This document shows, piece after piece, positions 1 through 4,943 of a DNA stretch of 5,012 bases. The notes below the pieces were generated by a model. The model was not told the DNA's origin. It made no database searches and saw only the letters and a list, made by a program, of their open reading frames with translations. The DNA comes from Lachnospiraceae bacterium UBA6452 (lineage in GTDB: Bacteria; Bacillota; Clostridia; Lachnospirales; Lachnospiraceae), in contig DJNY01000151.1 of the NCBI GenBank assembly GCA_002441865.1, positions 1 to 5,012 of the forward strand, read 5' to 3'. Made by a program: the position numbers and the translations under genes. The stretch's first letter is position 1. Every line of letters starts with the position of its first letter.

Positions 1-527
1 TCTTCCAGTCTGCCCTTCAGCTCCGCTACCTGGTTTTTGCTTTCCACATAATCGGACAGAAGCTGCTTGTCATACTCATACAGGCTTTCAATGTAATCTG
101 CCTTATTTACCATATCCGCATAATTCTGGGATTCCAGAAGTACCTGCAGATAAGCACTGTCTCCCTGTTCATACATAAACTGGATCCGCTTTTTCATCGA
201 AGCATACTGGTCATCTTCTTTTTTCTGGGCATCCTCATAATCCTTTTTTGCCTGCTCGATCTCTTTTTCCTTGACTGCGATCTCATCCTGACAGATATCA
301 ATACTGGTCAGGATATCCACAAGCTGGTCACTGAGCTGATCCAGCTGTTCCTGTGCCTGCGCCTGATTGCTCTGGATCGCACTGATCTGCTGGTTCACGC
401 TGTTCAGATTATTCTGTGTCTTCTGTTGTTCTTTCTTGACACCCGAAATAGTAGTTGCCCTGACGGGAACTACTATTTCCATAAGCATTATTATACTAAG
501 CAGGATACAGCATACTCTCTTTTGCAT
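1..527 (-). CDS. Secreted PcsB/CwlO-type coiled-coil peptidoglycan hydrolase or activator, N-terminal part (3' end cut by window)
   Basis: An exported cell-wall protein of which 175 residues are visible; the reading frame stays open to the left edge. Residues 1-24 form a Sec signal peptide: basic start MQKR, hydrophobic core about 5-20, and c-region PVRA with a likely signal peptidase I cut after Ala24. Residues 28-115 are a Gln/Lys/Glu-rich coiled coil. Residues 112-160, with RIQFMYEQGDSAYLQVLLES followed by a Tyr/Asp-rich helix, match the family pattern of the PcsB/CwlO N-terminal domain. In that family this domain contacts FtsEX and controls a C-terminal NlpC/P60, CHAP or M23 hydrolase; that catalytic part would lie beyond the left edge, so its type is unknown. 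The start is supported by GGTGA at 533-537, 5 nt upstream. The gene begins 24 nt after the trigger-factor-like lipoprotein, so cotranscription is likely. A strong hairpin (445-479) lies in the signal-peptide codons. Confidence 0.85.
   Translation of the reverse strand, partial: MQKRVCCILLSIIMLMEIVVPVRATTISGVKKEQQKTQNNLNSVNQQISAIQSNQAQAQEQLDQLSDQLVDILTSIDICQDEIAVKEKEIEQAKKDYEDAQKKEDDQYASMKKRIQFMYEQGDSAYLQVLLESQNYADMVNKADYIESLYEYDKQLLSDYVESKNQVAELKGRLE
445..479 (-). repeat. Near-perfect inverted repeat (12 bp + 3 bp stem) inside the start of the coiled-coil gene
   Basis: Arms GAAATAGTAGTT (445-456) and AACTACTATTTC (468-479) are perfectly complementary. An inner CCC/GGG stem (458-460 with 465-467) closes on a TGAC loop, leaving one bulged base at 457. 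The hairpin covers codons 17 to 28, which encode the end of the signal-peptide core and the cleavage site. No T-tract follows it on either strand, so it is not an ordinary intrinsic terminator. A role in translation pausing or RNA stability is inference only. Confidence 0.8.
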
Positions 528-551
528 CTTTTCACCAATTTTCCCAAATGT

Positions 552-1829
552 TTATTCTTCTGTTTCAGCCTCAATCTCTGTTTCGGCTGTATCTGTCAAT
601 GCAGCATCTCCGCCCGAAACCGTTTCTTCTTCCTGCAGTTCGTCCTCTACATCTTCCTCTGCGGTATCTGCTGTTGCAGAATCTGTCTCTGTAATAGAGA
701 TTGGATCATTTTCTACAATTGTAACCTGATCGATCAGATATTCATTGACGCGATCGGCAAGTACATAATCATAATAAGCGCCCTTTCCGATTGCAGAAAG
801 AAGTGCATCTGCGGAATCATATCCGTAGTCACTGTACTCTTCTTCAGCCGCTGCCCTGATATCGTCATCGGAAAGACTGATTCCTGCCTTCTTTGCGATT
901 GCTGCGATCGCAAGTTTCTCTTTTGCAGACTCTGCTGCGGATTCCGCTGTCTGCTTCTCATATTCTTCCTCTGTCAGCCCCATATAATTTGTAATAAAGG
1001 TTGACAGATCTACTTTATAATAATCTGCATAAGACTGTGCATTTGCTGCAATACGTGTCTTGATATCATCAACAAGTTCCTGCGGTGCATCAGATACTTC
1101 ACAGGTTGCATAAACCGCATTCCATACCGCACTCTTCTTCGCATCACTGTTTTTCTCGTCACAGGCATTTTTCAGATAATCTTCCACATTCTGTCTGTAC
1201 GCATCCACCGTATCATATCCCAGATTCAGTTTTGCGATCAGTGCATCATTGATCTCAGGCATCCTGCCTTCGTCAATAGAATTGATCTTTACTTCAAAAA
1301 CGACTGCTGCACCTGCCAGATCCGTATTGGAATAATTCTCCGGGAATGTCAGATTCAGATCAACTGTTTCTCCCACAGTATGTCCGATCAGCCCGTCCTC
1401 AAATCCATCAATAAATTTGCCGGAACCGATCTTCAGATGTGCACCCTGCGCTGTACCACCGTCAAAAGCAACGCCATCCCTGGTTCCCGTATAATCAATA
1501 TTGACTGTATCTCCTGTTTCTACGTTCTGCTTATCCGTCGGTGTGTAATCATAAGCATCCATATATTCCACATAGTAATTGATCTCTTTGTTAAACTGGG
1601 CATCTACGTCCGCATCGGTATAAGTGTACACATCTGTATTTACCGTAATACCTTCATAGTCACCGAGCTTCACATAATCATCCGGATTGTAATCCTTTGT
1701 GGAAATGATCCCGTTTCCGGAAACCTCAGTTGTATCCTGGCTCTGTCCTTCGTCCTTGGAAGAACCGCAGGCGGTCAAAGCTGTCACCATACAGGCTGCC
1801 AGCATGATTGTTAAGATTTTCTTTTTCAT
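552..1829 (-). CDS. Trigger-factor-like FKBP peptidyl-prolyl isomerase lipoprotein (extracytoplasmic folding factor)
   Basis: A 425-aa lipoprotein predicted to assist folding of exported proteins at the outer face of the membrane. Residues 1-21 are a lipoprotein signal with lipobox LTAC, Cys21 being the lipidated residue. Residues 53-85 resemble the linker after the trigger factor N-domain (note TDADVD); the ribosome-binding GFRxGxxP region is absent. Residues 103-185 are an FKBP-type PPIase domain with IDYTG, AFDGG, GFEDGLIGH and TFPENY. Residues 190-372 match the helical C-terminal chaperone arms of trigger factor, beginning PEIND. Residues 373-425 are an acidic tail with 22 Asp/Glu and no Lys/Arg. 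The start is MKKK at 1829, because AGGAG (1836-1840) sits 6 nt upstream and the lipoprotein signal begins there. An in-frame ATG at 1856 would lie at about the predicted transcription start and has no useful RBS. The known family role is prolyl isomerisation and holdase activity; envelope clients are inferred from the neighbouring secreted protein. Confidence 0.93.
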   Translation of the reverse strand: MKKKILTIMLAACMVTALTACGSSKDEGQSQDTTEVSGNGIISTKDYNPDDYVKLGDYEGITVNTDVYTYTDADVDAQFNKEINYYVEYMDAYDYTPTDKQNVETGDTVNIDYTGTRDGVAFDGGTAQGAHLKIGSGKFIDGFEDGLIGHTVGETVDLNLTFPENYSNTDLAGAAVVFEVKINSIDEGRMPEINDALIAKLNLGYDTVDAYRQNVEDYLKNACDEKNSDAKKSAVWNAVYATCEVSDAPQELVDDIKTRIAANAQSYADYYKVDLSTFITNYMGLTEEEYEKQTAESAAESAKEKLAIAAIAKKAGISLSDDDIRAAAEEEYSDYGYDSADALLSAIGKGAYYDYVLADRVNEYLIDQVTIVENDPISITETDSATADTAEEDVEDELQEEETVSGGDAALTDTAETEIEAETEE

Positions 1830-1861
1830 AATATTCTCCTTTTCTGCGCTTCGCATCTACT

Positions 1862-1889
1862 ATCTTAACACATTTCTTTCAAGTGGGAA
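1862..1889 (-). promoter_or_regulatory. Sigma-A-type promoter with extended -10 for the PPIase lipoprotein operon
   Basis: On the minus strand, TAAGAT (1867-1862) is preceded by TGT, an extended -10. A weak -35, TTCCCA (1889-1884), lies 16 bp upstream. Transcription would start near 1855, leaving a leader of about 26 nt before the ATG at 1829. That also argues against translation from the upstream in-frame ATG at 1856. Confidence 0.6.
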
Positions 1890-1902
1890 ACTCTACACCA
1901 AA

Positions 1903-1922
1903 AATTCATAAAGAATTCATAA
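1903..1922. repeat. Direct repeat AATTCATAA x2 with 11-bp period between divergent promoters
   Basis: AATTCATAA occurs at 1903-1911 and again at 1914-1922, exactly 11 bp apart, one helical turn. It sits between the -35 regions of the two divergent promoters, where an activator or repressor could serve both. The core TTCATA fits the TT(A/T/C)A(C/T)A half-site known for PhoP of Bacillus. Only two copies are visible and no regulator gene is nearby, so an OmpR/PhoB-family operator is only a suggestion. Confidence 0.4.
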
Positions 1923-1936
1923 CTTAAACAGGGCTA

Positions 1937-1965
1937 TTGCGCTGAAAGCAAAAGAATGTTACAAT
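1937..1965 (+). promoter_or_regulatory. Sigma-A-type promoter with extended -10 for the 158-aa membrane protein gene
   Basis: TTGCGC (1937-1942) and TACAAT (1960-1965) are separated by 17 bp, and the -10 is extended by TGT at 1957-1959. Transcription would begin near 1972, about 28 nt before the ATG at 2000. The -10 is 5/6 to consensus while the -35 is weak, a usual compensation in extended -10 promoters. Confidence 0.7.
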
Positions 1966-1999
1966 ATTTTCTAGTTTTTAGCACCCTAAGGAGGATAAG

Positions 2000-2476
2000 A
2001 TGAGCACACTTAGTATTGTACTTCTGGTCATTCTTGCGGTTCTGATCATAGTTATCGCTGTTCTCTATTTTCTGGGCAAAAAAGCGCAGAAAAAACAGGC
2101 AGAACAGCAGGAGCAGATGGAAGCTGCCAAGCAGACCGTCTCCATGCTGATCATTGATAAGAAACGTATGAAGATTAAAGATTCAGGGCTCCCACAGATG
2201 GTGATCGATCAGACTCCAAAGCTTATGCGCGGTTCCAAACTGCCGATCGTAAAAGCAAAGATTGGTCCACAGATCATGTCACTTGTATGTGATGAAAAGA
2301 TTTTCGACAAGGTTCCGGTCAAGAAAGAAGTAAAAGCATCCGTCAGCGGTATTTACATTCTTGATGTCAAAGGACTCCGCGGAAACAAACAGGCTGAGCC
2401 ACCAAAGAAACAGGGCGTATTCAAACGTGCCTGGGCTATGGCAAAAGAAAAAGCCGGTGTGAAACCGGTTAAATAA
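2000..2476 (+). CDS. Small membrane-anchored basic protein of unknown function
   Basis: I do not recognise this 158-aa family. Residues 5-25 are a single very hydrophobic membrane segment. It is followed at once by a Lys-rich stretch (GKKAQKKQ, 26-33), so the positive-inside rule predicts an outside N-terminus and the remaining ~130 residues in the cytoplasm. Residues 27-46 are Gln/Glu/Lys-rich and probably helical. Residues 47-125 look like a compact mixed domain, with short hydrophobic strands (SMLIID, LPIVKAKIG, SGIYILDVKG) and one Cys (97). Residues 130-158 are a Lys/Pro-rich tail. The start is well supported: AAGGAGG at 1988-1994 lies 5 nt upstream, and there is an extended -10 promoter. 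It is the only plus-strand gene here, transcribed alone and ending at a palindrome shared with hup. Codon use and RBS look native. That it is a real gene is near certain; its role is unknown. Confidence 0.9.
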   Translation: MSTLSIVLLVILAVLIIVIAVLYFLGKKAQKKQAEQQEQMEAAKQTVSMLIIDKKRMKIKDSGLPQMVIDQTPKLMRGSKLPIVKAKIGPQIMSLVCDEKIFDKVPVKKEVKASVSGIYILDVKGLRGNKQAEPPKKQGVFKRAWAMAKEKAGVKPVK

Positions 2477-2488
2477 AAAAAGCAAAAA

Positions 2489-2524
2489 ATAAATGGGATA
2501 TATGATATCATATATCCCATTTAT
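2489..2524. terminator. Perfect 36-bp palindrome, probable bidirectional intrinsic terminator
   Basis: An 18-bp arm is followed immediately by its exact reverse complement, centred between 2506 and 2507, with no separate loop. It lies between the convergent plus-strand gene (stop 2474-2476) and hup (stop 2547-2545). In the hup direction it is followed by T5-GC-T7, a strong terminator tail (2488-2475). In the other direction only CTTTTC follows, so termination of the plus-strand gene is probably weaker. The stem is AT-rich apart from the GGG/CCC blocks. Confidence 0.85.
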
Positions 2525-2544
2525 CTTTTCATGTTCAATTTGAA

Positions 2545-2820
2545 TTAAGCGTTTACTAAATCCTTTAAAGCCTTACCAGCTTTGAACTTAGGAGCTTTAG
2601 AAGCAGCGATCTTCATCACTTCACCACTCTGAGGATTTCTTCCTTCTCTTGCAGCTCTTTCAGATACTTCGAAAGTACCGAAACCTACTAACTGAACCTT
2701 TCCACCATTCTTTAATTCGTCAGAAACAACATCTGTGAATGCCTTTAAAGCTGCTTCTGCGTCTTTCTTTGATAATCCAGCCTGTTCAGCCATAGCTGCT
2801 ACTAATTCTGCTTTGTTCAT
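2545..2820 (-). CDS. hup: HU family DNA-binding protein
   Basis: A complete 91-aa histone-like nucleoid protein, the usual length. As a homodimer it binds and bends DNA with little sequence preference and organises the nucleoid. The N-terminal half (1-43) is the two-helix dimerisation region beginning MNKAELV. GFGTF at 46-50 is the conserved beta core. The beta-arm carries Arg55, Arg58, Arg61 and the intercalating Pro63 within the HU/IHF signature ([10 protein letters not shown], 58-67). The C-terminal helix ([11 protein letters not shown]) completes the fold. AGGAGG (2828-2833) lies 7 nt before the ATG. Codons are more A/T-ending than in the flanking genes, which fits a highly expressed gene rather than transfer. 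It has its own near-consensus promoter 38 nt after the mazG stop and a strong terminator after its stop codon. Gram-positive bacteria usually rely on a single HU; whether this is the only copy cannot be told from the window. Confidence 0.97.
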   Translation of the reverse strand: MNKAELVAAMAEQAGLSKKDAEAALKAFTDVVSDELKNGGKVQLVGFGTFEVSERAAREGRNPQSGEVMKIAASKAPKFKAGKALKDLVNA

Positions 2821-2865
2821 TTGAACTCCTCCTCTTACTGAGTATTGTTTTTTGTTTCATTTGAC

Positions 2866-2880
2866 TTTTCTCTCAGAAAA
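2866..2880 (-). other. Small hairpin near the 5' end of the hup leader
   Basis: TTTTCT (2866-2871) and AGAAAA (2875-2880) form a 6-bp stem with a 3-nt loop, starting about 6 nt into the predicted hup transcript. Such 5' stems can protect an mRNA from decay; that role is inferred. The leader is about 66 nt, and its AGTATT and AATACT ends could also pair at longer range. Confidence 0.4.
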
Positions 2881-2892
2881 TGCCTAATACTA

Positions 2893-2916
2893 TTTATATC
2901 CTTTTTTATATCCTTT
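2893..2916 (-). repeat. Two perfect tandem copies of AAAGGATATAAA in the hup promoter
   Basis: Read on the minus strand, AAAGGATATAAA occupies 2916-2905 and is repeated without a gap at 2904-2893. The first copy begins at the last base of the -35 and the second ends with the -10, so the repeat fills the whole spacer. Confidence 0.9.
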
Positions 2917-2921
2917 GTCAA
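2893..2921 (-). promoter_or_regulatory. hup: Near-consensus sigma-A promoter for hup, built on a 12-bp tandem repeat
   Basis: On the minus strand a perfect -35 TTGACA (2921-2916) is followed by a 17-bp spacer and TATAAA (2898-2893), 5/6 to consensus. Transcription would start near 2886, giving a leader of about 66 nt. This is the strongest promoter in the window, as expected for an abundant nucleoid protein. Confidence 0.85.
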
Positions 2922-2958
2922 GGCGAAAATGCCCTTTTTTAGCCATTTCCCGAAGTTT

Positions 2959-3459
2959 TTACAAGCTGAGGAGCCGGTCAAGTATCCGCACCAGTTTTTT
3001 CCTCCGTTTTTTACGGCGCGTATTTTCCTGATATGTCATCTGCTGTTTTTCCCATGCCTTTATCTGGCTCCACTCCCTCAGGGGCTGTCCATCCGGTCCT
3101 GTGATCGTTTCACCAAATACATGCGGATGGCGGCGTATCATTTTCCGGCTGATATCCTCCACCACGTCTTCCACAGTGAAATATCCCTCTTCTTCTGCCA
3201 GACGCGACTGCAGCATCACCTGCAGAAGCAGGTCTCCCAGCTCTTCCCGCAGGGCATCCGGATTCTGTTCTTTTTCCAGAAGCTCGATCGCATCTACAGT
3301 CTCTGCCGCTTCCTCCAGCACACAGATCCGCATACTGCCATGTGTCTGCTTACGGTCCCATGGACAGCCATCTTCCGAACGAAGTGCTGCCACGATCTCC
3401 TTCAGATCCGCAAAGTCTCTTTTTTCTTTATCCAGATAATCCGGTCGTTCCTTCAGCAT
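2959..3459 (-). CDS. mazG: MazG-family nucleoside triphosphate pyrophosphohydrolase (single domain)
   Basis: A cytoplasmic house-cleaning enzyme expected to hydrolyse NTPs or non-canonical dNTPs to the monophosphate and pyrophosphate. The family pattern is clear: LR..DGCPWDRKQTH at 26-40, the metal-binding helices with LEEAAE (Glu49, Glu50, Glu53) and EELGD (Glu73, Asp76), and RRHPHVFG at 109-116. All acidic residues of the EExxE...ExxD metal site are present. At 166 aa it holds one MazG domain, against two in the ~263-aa E. coli protein; single-domain forms are common in Clostridia. After the domain comes an odd tail with eight consecutive basic residues (148-155) and a short hydrophobic end. 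AAGGAG (3465-3470) lies 5 nt before the ATG. It starts 30 nt after the PEGA lipoprotein stop with no terminator between, so it is probably the second gene of that operon. The exact substrate cannot be read from sequence. Confidence 0.95.
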   Translation of the reverse strand: MLKERPDYLDKEKRDFADLKEIVAALRSEDGCPWDRKQTHGSMRICVLEEAAETVDAIELLEKEQNPDALREELGDLLLQVMLQSRLAEEEGYFTVEDVVEDISRKMIRRHPHVFGETITGPDGQPLREWSQIKAWEKQQMTYQENTRRKKRRKKLVRILDRLLSL

Positions 3460-3478
3460 TTTTTCTCCTTTTCATCAT

Positions 3479-3500
3479 GCGTGCCCGTTTTACTGCACGC
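3479..3500 (-). other. Intercistronic hairpin spanning the PEGA lipoprotein stop codon
   Basis: GCGTGC (3479-3484) and GCACGC (3495-3500) form a 6-bp GC-rich stem with a 10-nt loop that contains the upstream stop codon (3492-3490). It ends about 9 nt before the mazG ribosome binding site and has no T-tract, so it is not a terminator. It might tune mazG translation or mRNA stability. Confidence 0.45.
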
Positions 3501-4830
3501 CTGCCAGTGCAGCATCTGCCGCAGCATTTGCCGCATCTATCGCCGCCGTGGATGACTCCAGTTCAGAGAAAGAATAATGCACATCCTTCTCACTGTCATC
3601 TACCTGCAGGGAATAGCTTCTCGTAATATAGCCGCTTTTCCGGATAGATACCGTATAGGAGCCGCTCTTTTTATCAAAGCTGGCCGGGATCAGACCGATA
3701 TATTTTCCATTCACATAAAGCTCTCCGCCCTGCGGCGCATCAATATAGACCTGATAGCCGCTGCTGCTTGCGGTAACGGTATTACTGCTGACAGAAGATG
3801 CATCCGTATCATCAGATCCTTTCTCCATCTCAATATTGATGTTTGCCATTTCGTCTCCGACCTTGATATACTGTGTGATCGTCTTATAGCCCTCTGCCTT
3901 GCAGGTCATCTGGTGGATACCATACGGCAGATATACCACTTCACTGTAATCCGTATCCATTCCATCGATCGTCAGATACGCAGATGACGGAGAAATAGTA
4001 AATACAATCCCACCTTTTTTATTTTCTTCTGTCCGGGCAAGATCCGATACATCAACCTGTACTTCCTCATTTGCCTTTACTTCCACCTGCTTTGTTCCCA
4101 CATTGCTGCCATGGGAGATCAGCATATCATAACTGCCCTCCGGAATGACCAGAAGCATGTCCTTTTCTACCTTTTTAATAATGGATTGTCCAAATTCTAC
4201 CCAGCCGCCTTCAAAGGCATCTGCGCCAAGCAGTCTGACATAACCGTGTCCGTTTGTGATCACAATACTTTCTATGCTGTGGTCAACACGCGTTACCCGC
4301 AGCGTATCCACCGTATTGATATCCATCAGCGTCATTACTTTTCCCTGTGATAACACAACAGCGCCATCGGAAAGTGTATATTGCTCCCCACCGATCTCCA
4401 TGGTATGTGCTGCATGATTGATACTGAAATTTCTGACCTGCTCTGTCACCACCGCTGTATCATCCAGCCAGATGTTTTTGCACTTTTTGGTATCTTTCTG
4501 AAAAGTTACCTGTACCAGATCGCCGCTCTGCAGTTGTCCTGCGACAAGTTCTTCTCCATGTCTGCTCTTGATCCCTGTTGCGTGATCATAGCTGAGCGTA
4601 TAGCTCTTTTGTACCGTACTGTTCCAGAAGGTGATATAGCCGCCTTCCTGATCTACTTTTTCTACCACCGCTGTATCCAGACTGTCTGCCAGATCTGCAT
4701 AGGCATTATCCGCACTGACGGTCTCCGTTGTTACCTGCTCTGTTGTTCCCGTCTGCGTAGCTGCATTGCCACAGCCGCAAAGTAAGAAAAGCAGCAGGAT
4801 GCTTGCTGCTTTTTGTATTTTCTTCATCAT
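3490..4830 (-). CDS. PEGA-domain lipoprotein of unknown role
   Basis: A 446-aa predicted surface lipoprotein. Residues 1-20 are a lipoprotein signal ending LLCGC; Cys20 fits the lipidated position, although Cys at -2 is unusual. Residues 21-45 are a Thr-rich spacer. Residues 50-220 are beta-rich, with repeated hydrophobic strand patterns, and I cannot assign them. Residues 225-263 (VIPEGSYDMLIS) look like a degenerate PEGA or carboxypeptidase-regulatory-like module. Two clear PEGA domains follow: 274-336 (AYLTIDG, LPYGIHQMTCKAEGY) and 359-424 (GELYVNGKYIG, GSYTVSIRKSGY). A Ser/Thr linker at 341-358 joins them, and an Ala-rich helix at 428-445 ends the protein. PEGA domains are surface beta-sandwiches of uncertain function. 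AGAGGA (4835-4840) is 4 nt from the first ATG and 7 nt from the second (4827), so the true start may be one codon later. It has its own promoter at 4914-4943 and probably leads an operon with mazG. Confidence 0.88.
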   Translation of the reverse strand: MMKKIQKAASILLLFLLCGCGNAATQTGTTEQVTTETVSADNAYADLADSLDTAVVEKVDQEGGYITFWNSTVQKSYTLSYDHATGIKSRHGEELVAGQLQSGDLVQVTFQKDTKKCKNIWLDDTAVVTEQVRNFSINHAAHTMEIGGEQYTLSDGAVVLSQGKVMTLMDINTVDTLRVTRVDHSIESIVITNGHGYVRLLGADAFEGGWVEFGQSIIKKVEKDMLLVIPEGSYDMLISHGSNVGTKQVEVKANEEVQVDVSDLARTEENKKGGIVFTISPSSAYLTIDGMDTDYSEVVYLPYGIHQMTCKAEGYKTITQYIKVGDEMANINIEMEKGSDDTDASSVSSNTVTASSSGYQVYIDAPQGGELYVNGKYIGLIPASFDKKSGSYTVSIRKSGYITRSYSLQVDDSEKDVHYSFSELESSTAAIDAANAAADAALAGVQ

Positions 4831-4870
4831 TTGATCCTCTTGCGTTCCAGTGTTACATGTTTTTAAGCAT

Positions 4871-4891
4871 TCACGCAGATCCGGGCTTCAT
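4871..4891 (-). other. Possible 6-codon leader ORF in the 5' UTR of the PEGA lipoprotein gene
   Basis: ATG at 4891 opens MKPGSA and stops at TGA (4873-4871). AGGAG at 4899-4895 precedes it, but only 3 nt away, closer than is usual. The ORF lies inside a CGCAGA/TCTGCG inverted repeat (4874-4879 and 4901-4906) at the predicted transcript start. It may be chance. Confidence 0.2.
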
Positions 4892-4913
4892 ATGCTCCTG
4901 TCTGCGCGACTAC

Positions 4914-4943
4914 AGTATAACACATTTTATCTGCACCTTTCCA
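4914..4943 (-). promoter_or_regulatory. Extended -10 promoter for the PEGA lipoprotein-mazG operon
   Basis: On the minus strand TATACT (4919-4914) is preceded by TGT, an extended -10. A -35 of TGGAAA (4943-4938, 4/6 to consensus) lies 18 bp upstream, inside the end of the preceding reading frame. The start would be near 4907, leaving a leader of about 77 nt. Confidence 0.6.

Noticed and set aside
367..1004. Plus-strand open frames opposite the PPIase and coiled-coil genes
   Set aside because: Low-complexity Ser/Val/Cys/Phe products antisense to well-supported genes; the first is mainly the mirror of the acidic tail.
1830..1856. Upstream in-frame ATG adding nine residues to the PPIase lipoprotein
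   Set aside because: It would put MRSAEKENI before a textbook lipoprotein signal, sits at about the predicted transcription start, and lacks a spaced RBS; the ATG at 1829 has AGGAG 6 nt upstream.
2921..2946. Possible terminator between mazG and hup
   Set aside because: A short AAGGC/GCCCTT stem with a bulge exists, but its T-tract is on the plus strand, where no gene ends; in the mazG direction no T-tract follows.
2995..3020. A-runs in the mazG tail as a programmed frameshift site
   Set aside because: The runs are in-frame AAA AAA codons without a proper X-XXY-YYZ heptamer, and the basic tail reads through normally to a stop.
2845..3555. Long plus-strand open frame opposite the hup promoter and mazG
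   Set aside because: It is antisense to a gene with full MazG motifs, is rich in Phe/Cys/His/Arg as reverse-complement shadows are, and has no RBS or family resemblance.
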